Positions 16,754 to 24,700 of a stretch of DNA of 52,348 nt are shown here, piece by piece. Every line of letters starts with the position of its first letter. Within the stretch, counting starts at the first letter, position 1. The notes below the pieces were generated by a model that worked only from the letters and a program-made list of their open reading frames with translations, was not told the origin of the DNA and did not search any database. The stretch is from an uncultured Verrucomicrobiota bacterium (lineage in GTDB: Bacteria > Verrucomicrobiota > Verrucomicrobiia > Opitutales > Opitutaceae), in contig CAIOCT010000076.1 in assembly GCA_903856725.1 (NCBI GenBank), positions 1 through 52,348 of the forward strand. The letters are read 5' to 3'. The translations under genes and the position numbers were made by a program.

Positions 16754-17278
16754 ATGCAGCTCTTTATTCATTTGATTGGTCGCTATTCTCTGCTGGGGGT
16801 GGTGTTGAGTGGTTTACTCGGCGGCGCGGCGTTGATCGCTGCACCGGACACCAAGCCGGCGCTCGCTTTGCCGGCGCCGACGTGGCAACTCTTTGACCTA
16901 GCCGGACAGGCCGTCAGTTCCGATCAATTTAAGGGCAAGGTAGTGGTAGTCGATTTCTGGGCGACATGGTGTCCGCCGTGCGTTGCGGAAATTCCGGGCT
17001 ATATCGCCCTGCAAAAAAAATATGCGGCGCAAGGCTTAGTGATTATTGGGGTTTCCTTAGATCGCAAAGGGCCGTCTGCGGTTCGCGAGTTTGCGATCGC
17101 GCGGGGAATGAATTACACGATTGTAATGGGAGATGACGCTAGTGTTGAGGCCTTCGGCGGCATTGATGCTATACCAACGACCTTTTTAATTAATCGCCGT
17201 GGTGTCATTGTGCATAAAAAAATTGGCGCACTTTCATCTGAAGAATACGAAAAATTGGTGCAGCAAGCGCTGCAGTGA
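16754..17278 (+). CDS. TlpA/ResA-like thiol-disulfide oxidoreductase
   Basis: 174 residues from ATG 16754; a GTG 39 bases upstream is less likely because it would extend the signal segment. Residues 10-30 are a hydrophobic signal or anchor sequence, so the thioredoxin domain faces the periplasm. The active site WCPPC is at 72-76 in VVVDFWATWCPPCVAEIP, and the cis-Pro is in IDAIPTTFLI. The family (TlpA/ResA, AhpC-TSA/redoxin fold) reduces apocytochrome c or other exported thiols; no cytochrome maturation genes are nearby. Confidence 0.9.
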   Translation: MQLFIHLIGRYSLLGVVLSGLLGGAALIAAPDTKPALALPAPTWQLFDLAGQAVSSDQFKGKVVVVDFWATWCPPCVAEIPGYIALQKKYAAQGLVIIGVSLDRKGPSAVREFAIARGMNYTIVMGDDASVEAFGGIDAIPTTFLINRRGVIVHKKIGALSSEEYEKLVQQALQ

Positions 17279-17336
17279 GCAGCAACTCAAGCGCGGGGTG
17301 GCGGCGCGAGTTCGCGGTCGGTAAGTAGCGCTTTTT

Positions 17337-18221
17337 ATGAAATTCCAAATCAGCCTGTTGCTACCCCTCACGTGCGCGCTCCTTTATGTGGTGGCCGCTT
17401 TGACGGTGAAGCGCGCGGCTGCTCTTGGAGCTGGGATCTGGCGTACCGGGTTTTTATCAAATTGGGCGATCGCCTTATTATTTCTTCCATTATGGTTCGG
17501 CTCGGCGGAACAGCCTCAGCCCAATCTTGATTATTGGCAGCCGGCGGTGACGGCTTTGCTTTTCTTTGCAGGCCAGGCTTTTACTTTTTGGGCCTTAAGC
17601 CACGGCGATGTTTCGGTGGTGACCCCAGTCATGGGGACCAAAGTAATTTTGGTCGCGCTGTTCAGCAGCTTGCTTCGCGTCGGGCTGGTCCCATGGCAAT
17701 GGTGGGTTGGGGCTGCTCTGAGCACGGCGGCGATCATCCTCCTGCACCAAGGTAGCGGGGCAATCCGACCGCGGGTTGGGCGGACGGTGCTACTCGCTTT
17801 TTGCAGCGCGACCGCTTTTGGGCTGGGAGACGTGTTGGTGCAAAAATGGCTACCGCACTGGGGGGCGCGGCAGTTTTTCCCGCCGATGTTTGCGCTCGTC
17901 GGTTTGTTTTCTTTTAGCTTCATGCCTTTTTTCAAGGCGCCCCTGCGGTCTATGAATGCGGCCATGTGGCGCTGGGTCGGCGCAGCGGCGCTCCTCTTGG
18001 CCATAAATAATGCCGGGGTACTTTGGTCTATCGGTTTGGTCGGCAGTGCAACGGCTGTAAATATCGTCTACAGTTTGCGCGGACTATTCAGCGTGCTGCT
18101 CGTATGGGGGATTGGGCACTGGTTTATGAGTACGGAACAGCATCTCGATGCAGGCGTCTTGCGCGCTCGACTATTCGGCGCTGGCCTCATGATCGCCGCG
18201 ATTGGGCTGGTATTAATTTAA
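17337..18221 (+). CDS. EamA/DMT superfamily permease
   Basis: 294 residues with about ten hydrophobic segments arranged as two EamA repeats (roughly 5-140 and 150-294). The drug/metabolite transporter signature appears as GDVSVVTPVMGTKVILVALFS in the first half and VGSATAVNIVYSLRGLFSVLLVW in the second. Substrate unknown. Begins at ATG 58 bases after the tlpA-like gene and ends nine bases into the convergent TPR gene. Confidence 0.88.
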   Translation: MKFQISLLLPLTCALLYVVAALTVKRAAALGAGIWRTGFLSNWAIALLFLPLWFGSAEQPQPNLDYWQPAVTALLFFAGQAFTFWALSHGDVSVVTPVMGTKVILVALFSSLLRVGLVPWQWWVGAALSTAAIILLHQGSGAIRPRVGRTVLLAFCSATAFGLGDVLVQKWLPHWGARQFFPPMFALVGLFSFSFMPFFKAPLRSMNAAMWRWVGAAALLLAINNAGVLWSIGLVGSATAVNIVYSLRGLFSVLLVWGIGHWFMSTEQHLDAGVLRARLFGAGLMIAAIGLVLI

Positions 18222-18947
18222 AGCTTCGAGCGCTGCCTGGGCGCGTAACTTAGCCGGCTTATCATATTTTTTTAAAGCCGGCATCGTGAGTCCGCGTTGC
18301 CATTCAATTTTGGCGAGCGCAAGTTGTCCTGCGGCAGCATAAGCGAAGCCTAGTTCAAGCGGATGGGCCAATGCCTTGGGCTCAAGGGCAATCGCTTGGT
18401 GGAGATGCCGCTGACTTTCCTCAAAAGAGGCTGCTGGTAGGCCCCCGTACCATAAGCGTACGAGCAATCGAGCCGAGAAGCCAAGGGAGGCTATTTCGTA
18501 ATGCCAGCGCCCGAGTACGTGGTGGGCCCAAGCATAATCTGGATTTAGGCGGAGCGCTCGCTCTGCCTCGGACCGTACCAAGCGCGAGTACTGAATCTTT
18601 TTGGAAGTATCACTATAAGCAGCGAGGGAGCCGTAGGCCACCGCGACGGAAAGTACGTTGATTGCATTCGCATCCAGGGCGGTGGCGCGCTGTGCATAGG
18701 CGAGCGCAGCTTGGGCGAAATCTTGCCGCGTGTCATTTGTCGATTGGTCCGCTATAAGATCCGCGTATTGCTGGGCGATCTTTTGTAAAATATACGGGTC
18801 ATTAGGCTTTGCTCGGTCTGCGGCGAGAAAAAGTTCGAGGGCGATGGGGGAATTCCAGTTAGCCTCAGCAGCAAGCGCTGCTTCGACGGAGGCCTGCGCA
18901 CTGCTTGAACCTAAGAGCAGGAGAGCGCCCAGTATCTTACTAAACAT
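18213..18947 (-). CDS. TPR-repeat exported protein at end of lipid operon
   Basis: 244 residues from ATG 18947 (an upstream in-frame start lacks support and would precede the signal peptide). Residues 1-20 (MFSKILGALLLLGSSSAQAS) form a signal peptide. The rest is helical with tetratricopeptide features (ATALDANAINVLSVAVAYG, ALRLNPDYAWAHHVLGRWHYE, AIALEPKALAHPLELGFAYAAAGQLALAKIEWQRGL). The middle recalls bacterial RMD1-like TPR proteins. Starts 14 bases after the stop of the methyltransferase gene, so it is probably the last gene of the lipid-modification operon. Role there is unknown. Confidence 0.82.
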   Translation of the reverse strand: MFSKILGALLLLGSSSAQASVEAALAAEANWNSPIALELFLAADRAKPNDPYILQKIAQQYADLIADQSTNDTRQDFAQAALAYAQRATALDANAINVLSVAVAYGSLAAYSDTSKKIQYSRLVRSEAERALRLNPDYAWAHHVLGRWHYEIASLGFSARLLVRLWYGGLPAASFEESQRHLHQAIALEPKALAHPLELGFAYAAAGQLALAKIEWQRGLTMPALKKYDKPAKLRAQAALEALN

Positions 18948-18960
18948 AAAAGCTAAACTC

Positions 18961-19980
18961 TCAGGGCTTACGCATGAGGTAATGGCTGACGTGCCACTCT
19001 TCACCGGCGCGGAAATTCCACAATTCGGCGCACGCGAGATAGAAAATGCGCCAGTAGGCCCACCACTTTACTGCGTGAGCCGCTCCATAGGTGGTGCGAA
19101 ATAGCGGCATGATTTCAGCTTGGTGAGCATCCATATTTTGCAGCCAATGCTCAGCAGTTTTTGCGTAGTGGGTGCCGTTGACGCGCCAGGATTCTGTGAG
19201 CGTGAGGTCGGTTTGGCATAAGCTAAATAAATCATGGGCGGGCATCATGCCACCGGTGAAGAAATATTTACTCATCCAGTCAGTTTGATCCCGCGCCACA
19301 AAATGATAAGCGAGTTGGGCGTGGACAAAAACGTGCGCAAAAAACTTTCCTGCAGGTTTGAGCCACTGCGCGATGTTGGCGAGCAGGCGGGGCCAGTTTT
19401 TCATGTGCTCAAACATCTCAACCGAGACCACGCGATCAAACTGGTTGGGGGCAAGCTGAAGATCATTCATGTCGCAGGTGATCACCGTAATGTTGGTGAA
19501 CCCCCGGGCCAGAGCTTCACGAGTGATGTGTTCGCGCTGCGTGCGGGAATGCGAAACGGCAGTTATCCGAGCGGTAGGATATTTTTCGGCCATCCAAAGG
19601 GTTAGTGAGCCCCAGCCGCAACCGAGCTCAAGGATCTGCTGGCCGTCGGCCAGTTGAGCGCGGGTGCAGGTGAGGGCGAGCATTGCGACCTCCGCCTGCG
19701 CGAGCGATTCGTGCCCGGTAGGGTAGAATCCACTGGAGTATTTAAGCCGCGGCCCAAGGCATTTTTGATAAAATAAAGTAGGCACTTCGTAGTGCTGCTC
19801 TTTCGATTCCGTCGTGTTAACTGCAATGGGCTGGTCGGCAAGGCCGGCTGCAAAGCGCCGCAATTGGGCAGCGGGATCGGCGCAATGTTCCTCTCGCAAG
19901 CGCTGGCGGAGTAAGCGGCGAATCCCAATTCGGATCAACCAGTCGGGTAAAAGATTTTTTTCGAGCAAGGAATCGATCAT
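18961..19980 (-). CDS. Cfa/coclaurine-N-methyltransferase-like SAM methyltransferase
   Basis: 339 residues. SAM-binding motif I ILELGCGWGSL at 116-126. It lacks the N-terminal domain of Cfa. The opening LLPDWLIRIGIRRLLRQRL and the E188-x-x-E191-H192 set in VEMFEHMKN match plant coclaurine N-methyltransferase and its bacterial and algal homologues, in which these residues form the methyl-transfer site. EQHYEVPTLFYQKCLGPRLKYSSGFYP is the shared Cfa-superfamily substrate loop. The start codon overlaps the DUF1295 stop by four bases. Probable role: methyl transfer to a lipid-linked or amine substrate; the exact acceptor is unknown. Confidence 0.85.
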   Translation of the reverse strand: MIDSLLEKNLLPDWLIRIGIRRLLRQRLREEHCADPAAQLRRFAAGLADQPIAVNTTESKEQHYEVPTLFYQKCLGPRLKYSSGFYPTGHESLAQAEVAMLALTCTRAQLADGQQILELGCGWGSLTLWMAEKYPTARITAVSHSRTQREHITREALARGFTNITVITCDMNDLQLAPNQFDRVVSVEMFEHMKNWPRLLANIAQWLKPAGKFFAHVFVHAQLAYHFVARDQTDWMSKYFFTGGMMPAHDLFSLCQTDLTLTESWRVNGTHYAKTAEHWLQNMDAHQAEIMPLFRTTYGAAHAVKWWAYWRIFYLACAELWNFRAGEEWHVSHYLMRKP

Positions 19981-20768
19981 GGTAGTTTTTTAGGGAACCA
20001 GGGAAGAAAGGCACTCGTGGTTGCTTGGTAGCGCTGATAAGCCTCGCCCTTGGAGCGAAGGGCTTGCTGTTCAGTGAGGGGAATGCCGCTCACACGGAGG
20101 AGGAGAAATAAAATGCTAAGCGGCCCAATCACCGCGCACCAGCCAAACGGAGAAGCGAGGGCAAAAACAAAATAGGCTACCCAGATCAGCCATTCGAAAA
20201 AATAATTTGGATGGCGGCTATACCGCCAAAGACCGCGAGTGCAAACGGCCCCACGGTTAGCGGGGTTACGTTTAAAGGCTGCAAGCTGGGCATCGGCAAA
20301 AGCCTCCCCGGCGAAGGCGAGCAGCCAGAGAACCGCGCCAGCCACTTCTAGGGGTTGCCAGGTCGGCGTAGTATTGAGGCAGGCTACCGCAAAAGCCGGG
20401 GTGAGGAGAACGATGGAAATCGCTTGGAATTGAAAAAAACCAAACATCTTTGGCTTGAAATTTGCGGCCCAGTCTTGGCGCAATTGTCGATAGCGGCCGT
20501 CTTCCACCGGGTGGTGTTGCATCACTCGAGAATAAAGATGAGTGCCCAAGCGGAGACTCCAGATTAAAGCCATGGTGGCGATTAAGCCACGGCGCCATGG
20601 CCAGCCAGAACTGCCGACCGCATAATAAACAGCTAACACCGCAAACGAATAGGCCCAGACTATATCGACAATGCCGTAATTATTAATGCGCGCCGCAACA
20701 AAATAGCAGAAAGCAAAAATGAAACAGAGGCCGATGAGGGCGCTGAGAATCAGTAGCAATGTGGTCAT
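19977..20768 (-). CDS. DUF1295 membrane protein (steroid 5-alpha-reductase-like)
   Basis: 263 residues with six to seven membrane helices. The C-terminal half carries the DUF1295/isoprenylcysteine-methyltransferase-like motif GLWRYSRHPNYFFEWLIWVAYFVFAL and the end QQALRSKGEAYQRYQATTSAFLPWFP. Relatives reduce C=C bonds in lipids with NAD(P)H, which fits a lipid-modifying operon, but no reaction has been shown for DUF1295. Start ATG 20768, 17 bases after the DUF1475 stop. The 3' end overlaps the downstream methyltransferase start by four bases. Confidence 0.9.
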   Translation of the reverse strand: MTTLLLILSALIGLCFIFAFCYFVAARINNYGIVDIVWAYSFAVLAVYYAVGSSGWPWRRGLIATMALIWSLRLGTHLYSRVMQHHPVEDGRYRQLRQDWAANFKPKMFGFFQFQAISIVLLTPAFAVACLNTTPTWQPLEVAGAVLWLLAFAGEAFADAQLAAFKRNPANRGAVCTRGLWRYSRHPNYFFEWLIWVAYFVFALASPFGWCAVIGPLSILFLLLRVSGIPLTEQQALRSKGEAYQRYQATTSAFLPWFPKKLP

Positions 20769-20785
20769 GGCTCGCGAAAAGAATC

Positions 20786-21181
20786 TCAGGCCAGAAATAA
20801 AATCGCCACCCCCGCCGCGGCGAGGGCAAGGCCGAGCCAGTTGGGGCCAGCCCGACGAGTGGTGAGTACGGCTGCAAGTGGGCCTGAAGCGGGAACCGAG
20901 AATAAAGCTTGGAGGCAGTAAGCGGCCATCGCGATATTACCCAGCAGCATGATAGCAATGAACCAGCTCAGACGGGCTCGCCACGCAGTGTGTTGATAAG
21001 CAACCCAAACATAAAAAGTAAGAAAGCCCGCGTAAGCATCAAAGAGAGTCGCGATGAACCACGGATGGGTAAAGACCTCGCGGGGTACTGCAAATAGCGC
21101 GCAGTGGTAACTAGCCCATGAGGTGACGCCCAGCATGGCGGCGAGGATTAAACTAAAAAGGAGACGGAGCAGCCAGAGCAT
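20786..21181 (-). CDS. DUF1475-like small membrane protein
   Basis: 131 residues, four predicted membrane segments (about 4-22, 42-62, 70-92, 112-130). The beginning LFSLILAAMLGVTSWASYHCALF, then HPWFIATLFDAYAGFLTFYVWVAY, is the DUF1475 pattern as I remember it. The family often sits in these Cfa/DUF1295/FAD-oxidoreductase clusters. Begins six bases after the Cfa-like gene ends. Biochemical role unknown; perhaps a membrane subunit for the neighbouring DUF1295. Confidence 0.72.
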   Translation of the reverse strand: MLWLLRLLFSLILAAMLGVTSWASYHCALFAVPREVFTHPWFIATLFDAYAGFLTFYVWVAYQHTAWRARLSWFIAIMLLGNIAMAAYCLQALFSVPASGPLAAVLTTRRAGPNWLGLALAAAGVAILFLA

Positions 21182-21187
21182 CAGATT

Positions 21188-22480
21188 TTAAAGTGCGAGG
21201 TTGTTGGGACGCGTGTACACCGCTTGGACCACCGAAATATTGCGCAGGGCAAAAGCGGTTTCACAGTAACACAGGTAGTAATGCCACTTTCGGATGAAGT
21301 GGTCATTGAAACCAAGGGCGCGCACTTGGTCGAGTTGCGCGTGAAACGACTCCCGCCAATGCCACAGCGTGCGTGCGTAATCTCGACCGAGGTCTTCCAA
21401 GCCGTGCAAAACAAAATTACCTTGGGCCGCGAGCTGCTGGTTAACGCGGTTGAGCGAGAGTAAAAGTGAACCGGGGAAAATGTGCTTTTGAATAAAATCT
21501 ACCCCAGAACGTAATTGCGGGTAGCGAGCGTCGGGGCAGGTAATAAATTGGAGCGCGATCAATCCGTCCGGTTTAAGGACACGGCTACATACGGCCGCAT
21601 ATTCCTTGAGGTAGTGGTGCCCGACTGCTTCCAGCATTTCAATGGAGACAATTTTATCAAATTGGCCGGTGAGTTCTCGATAGTCTTGTAGGCAGACCGT
21701 GATGCGATCGCTGAGACCAGCCGCCGCGATACGCTGAACCGCGAGGTCGCGCTGTTGCGGTGAGATGGTCAGAGTTGTAACGCGGCAGCCATAATTTTTA
21801 GCGGCGTGAAGGCTCCAGGCGCCCCAGCCTGTGCCAATTTCGAGAACATGGTCGTTCGGTTGGAGGCGTAACTTTTGACACAGGGCATCGTTCTTCGCAC
21901 TTTGCGCTTCGGCAAGGGTGGTTGCCCCATTCCAGCGAGCGGCCGAATACATCATTGAAGGATCAAGCCAGAGCGCGAAAAATTCATTCGAGAGATCGTA
22001 ATGAGCGCGGATGTTGCGTTGCGCATTAGCGCGAGTGTTGGGTCGCAGTAGGTGGAAGAGCCGATTGCTCACGCGGAGTAAATTGAGGGCGAGCGATTGG
22101 GCGTGTTGGGAGCCTGATAGCGTAGGGGCTGTTTCAAGGTTCAGGACAAACCATCCGAGCAGTGCGGTGAGATCGGGGGTTTCCCAATCGCCATCCATGT
22201 AGGCTTCCGCAAAGCCAATATCCCCATAAAGAGCAGTCTTGGTAAATAAAGCAGCGCGGCGCACCCGCAAGGTGGCGCAGTTGTAAACACCCGGTGCGAT
22301 GAGCTGCTTCGTTACGATTGGTTCGCCGAAGATTTGCACGGTCCCATCGGGTAACTCGAGGCGGAGTTGGCCGCGTTTCATTGCGGCAAATGCTTGAAGC
22401 ACCGCGCGCTGAAAAAATGACCCTCCGCGAGGTGTCTCGTTGGTCGTCGCTGAGCTGATGGTTGGCACGGGCTGGTTCAT
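21188..22480 (-). CDS. Cyclopropane-fatty-acid-synthase-like SAM methyltransferase
   Basis: 430 residues, long form with an N-terminal domain (1-150). SAM motif I VLEIGTGWGAW at 212-222, substrate loop HYDLSNEFFALWLDPSMMYSAARW at 160-183, SIEMLEAVGHHYLKEY at 279-294 with Glu284 in the place of the E. coli catalytic Glu239, and HIFPG at 333-337. By eye alignment with E. coli Cfa, Cys139 corresponds to Ala180 and His266 to Gln311, so two bicarbonate-site residues are replaced. Acts on phospholipid acyl chains at the membrane. The start overlaps the DUF1365 stop by four bases (ATGA). Confidence 0.92.
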   Translation of the reverse strand: MNQPVPTISSATTNETPRGGSFFQRAVLQAFAAMKRGQLRLELPDGTVQIFGEPIVTKQLIAPGVYNCATLRVRRAALFTKTALYGDIGFAEAYMDGDWETPDLTALLGWFVLNLETAPTLSGSQHAQSLALNLLRVSNRLFHLLRPNTRANAQRNIRAHYDLSNEFFALWLDPSMMYSAARWNGATTLAEAQSAKNDALCQKLRLQPNDHVLEIGTGWGAWSLHAAKNYGCRVTTLTISPQQRDLAVQRIAAAGLSDRITVCLQDYRELTGQFDKIVSIEMLEAVGHHYLKEYAAVCSRVLKPDGLIALQFITCPDARYPQLRSGVDFIQKHIFPGSLLLSLNRVNQQLAAQGNFVLHGLEDLGRDYARTLWHWRESFHAQLDQVRALGFNDHFIRKWHYYLCYCETAFALRNISVVQAVYTRPNNLAL

Positions 22481-23328
22481 GCGGAAGGAGGGGCAATGGA
22501 GTGATGCGGGCGATAGAGATCCCGTTGGGCCTCGGGGCGGGCGGCTTTAGCAAACCACGGCACGCGTTTTATAAAAAGCCGCAGCGCTTGCCAGTGGATG
22601 AGGGCCATCACTCGCAAAGTGATGAAGGGGTATTTAAAGGTAAACCAAGTCAGCCGTCCGCTAGTCAACTCCGTGCGGGTGCCGGTCAAGACACTGGTCA
22701 GCGTGCGCTTTCCGTCGGCATAATCATCGATCTGAATCGCTAATTTATCTCCTGGGGTGCGCAGCGTGAAATCAAAAGCCACGTCGAGATCAGAGAAAGG
22801 CGATACATAAAAATATTTTGGCGTGCGCAGGGAAAAAGCGGCTCCGTGGGCGGTGGCTAAATGGGTGGTGGGTCCGAGCACAAAGGGCTTCATTTCCTTA
22901 AACGTATTACTGACCTCGGCAATCGAGGCGAGGGGGCGCCCCTGTTGATCATAGCAAAAATAAAAAGAGACGGGATTAAATTGATAACCAAATACCCGCG
23001 GTAAGGTGACCAGCATGATGCGGCCACCGGTTAAGTCGATGCCTTGGGTCGCGAGGTGGGCGATCACACGATGCTTTAACCCAGCCAGCGGGGGGCGGGC
23101 AGTTGCCGGGGAGCTTGGTTGGTGGACAGTTTCTGTAGTCGGTAGAAATTCACGTTCGCAAAAATTATAAATATTACGGCGATCGTTAGAAAATAGAGCC
23201 AGCTGCGTGGGTAACGCTGGGAGCTCATCCAGATCGAATGCAAACATGAAGATGCGATACACAAAGCGATGCGGCTTCGGCGTAAATCGCTCGTGTAATA
23301 TCTGACATTCGTAGAGACAGGAATTCAC
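22477..23328 (-). CDS. DUF1365 family protein
   Basis: 283 residues beginning at GTG (MNSCLYECQILHERFTPKPHRFVYRIFMF), the standard opening of the family; no ATG lies near. GYQFNPVSFYFCYDQQG and EVSNTFKE are further family marks. DUF1365 has no assigned chemistry but co-occurs strongly with Cfa-like methyltransferases and FAD-linked oxidoreductases in singlet-oxygen or light responsive operons of other bacteria. Upstream, ACCTCCTT replaces a Shine-Dalgarno. About 44 bases separate it from the FAD oxidoreductase stop. Confidence 0.92.
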   Translation of the reverse strand: MNSCLYECQILHERFTPKPHRFVYRIFMFAFDLDELPALPTQLALFSNDRRNIYNFCEREFLPTTETVHQPSSPATARPPLAGLKHRVIAHLATQGIDLTGGRIMLVTLPRVFGYQFNPVSFYFCYDQQGRPLASIAEVSNTFKEMKPFVLGPTTHLATAHGAAFSLRTPKYFYVSPFSDLDVAFDFTLRTPGDKLAIQIDDYADGKRTLTSVLTGTRTELTSGRLTWFTFKYPFITLRVMALIHWQALRLFIKRVPWFAKAARPEAQRDLYRPHHSIAPPSA

Positions 23329-23372
23329 TCGAAGGAGGTACGTTTAAGCTGGGCATTAAGATGCCCTTAGAA

Positions 23373-24668
23373 TCACGATTTTGAGTCAATCCACGGGTCG
23401 TGCCCGAGAAGTTGTTGGCTCACGTTCACGGCGGAAAGCAGGCCATCTTCATGAAATCCATGGCGCTGCCAAGCGCCGGCGAAATAGGTCTCGGTATGAC
23501 CGCGCGCACTTTGGTTCAGCTGCGGTAACTCCGCTTGGGCCTGCACGGCGCCTTGGCTAAATAACGGATGGGCGTAGGCGATCGTTTTAATAATTTTATC
23601 GGGGGCAATGCCGGCGGAACCGTTGATCGAGACGAAATAATTCTCTCGATCGGAGACTCCCTGTAAGCAGTTCATCCAGTAATGGGTTGCCGGCGAGATT
23701 ACGCCGTGCGCGTCGCGGGTAATCGAGTAATTCCAGGCCGACCAGGCGAGGGGCGTGCGCGGCATCACAGTGGCATCCGTGTGGAGCGTGGCAATATTGG
23801 CCTGGTAGTGAAATTCGCTGAGTAAGCGGATTTCGTCTGCGGTGGGGTCAGCGAGCAAGCGTAAGGCTTCATCAGGATGACAGGCAACGATGGCGTGGTC
23901 AAAATGCTGGGGCGCGCCCGTGGCGGTGGTGATGGTAACCCCACGAGCCTCACGCTGCAGGCGAATCACTTTGGTTTGATGGCGAATGCGATCGCGCCAA
24001 GGCAGGGTGAGTCGTTTGACATATTCTTGGGCGCCGCCGGCAACGGTCCACCATTGATGCTGCGTATCTAGACCGAGAAAGCCGTGATTATGAAAAAACC
24101 GCAGCAAGGTGGTCGCGGGAAAGGCCAGCATTTTATCCGGAGGCGTTGACCAGACCGCCGAGCTCATCGGGACTAGATAGAGGTTGAAAAAATCTTCACC
24201 GTAGCCCCGCTGTTTAACATAATCGCCCAGGGTTATTTTGCCCCAGGCGGGATCATCAAGAGCGGCGATGGCTTCACGATTGAAGCGGGCGATTGCCACC
24301 AGCATGCGGATAAACCGTGGGCGTAAAATATTTCGTCGCTGGGCAAAGAGGTGATTGAGCGAAGATCCGGCAAACTCGAGGCCGGTGTCCTCGTGGCGGA
24401 CACTGAAAGACATGGCCGTTTTTTTAACAGGCACCTCGAGTTGGGCAAAGAGTCGGGTTAGCTGGGGGTACGTGGCATAATTAAATACCATAAACCCGGT
24501 GTCGATGGGTACGGGGCGGCCGGTGCCTTGCTCGGGAATGGTGACAGTGTTCGTATGGCCGCCGGTGTAATCATTCTGCTCAAACAAGGTCAGGTCAAAG
24601 TGTCGGTGCAAAAAATGCGCCGAGCCCATCCCCGCGATACCGGTTCCAATAATGGCAAGTGAGGCCAT
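23373..24668 (-). CDS. FAD-dependent oxidoreductase (amine-oxidase fold, Cfa-cluster type)
   Basis: 431 residues. The dinucleotide-binding GTGIAG (8-13) opens the FAD domain (LAIIGTGIAGMGSAHFL), followed by NDYTGGHTNTV. The DTGFMVFNYATYPQL and SVNVSQQLLG at the C-terminus fit the family of 'NAD/FAD-binding protein' found beside DUF1365. Homologues desaturate or reduce methylated acyl intermediates (BfaB in mycobacteria; Ufa enzymes in Rhodobacter). A Shine-Dalgarno GAGGTG is present at about -11, and it is part of the 3' arm of a small hairpin. 32 bases downstream of the desaturase stop. Confidence 0.93.
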   Translation of the reverse strand: MASLAIIGTGIAGMGSAHFLHRHFDLTLFEQNDYTGGHTNTVTIPEQGTGRPVPIDTGFMVFNYATYPQLTRLFAQLEVPVKKTAMSFSVRHEDTGLEFAGSSLNHLFAQRRNILRPRFIRMLVAIARFNREAIAALDDPAWGKITLGDYVKQRGYGEDFFNLYLVPMSSAVWSTPPDKMLAFPATTLLRFFHNHGFLGLDTQHQWWTVAGGAQEYVKRLTLPWRDRIRHQTKVIRLQREARGVTITTATGAPQHFDHAIVACHPDEALRLLADPTADEIRLLSEFHYQANIATLHTDATVMPRTPLAWSAWNYSITRDAHGVISPATHYWMNCLQGVSDRENYFVSINGSAGIAPDKIIKTIAYAHPLFSQGAVQAQAELPQLNQSARGHTETYFAGAWQRHGFHEDGLLSAVNVSQQLLGHDPWIDSKS

Positions 24669-24672
24669 AAAA

Positions 24673-24687
24673 ATACACCTCGCGGTG
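24673..24687 (-). promoter_or_regulatory. Small hairpin covering the ribosome binding site of the FAD oxidoreductase gene
   Basis: ACACC-GCGA-(A)GGTGT: a five-base-pair hairpin whose 3' arm contains the GAGGTG Shine-Dalgarno, eight or so bases before the ATG. Could limit initiation at rest, or be chance. Confidence 0.3.
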
Positions 24688-24700
24688 TTTTCAGTATTTT

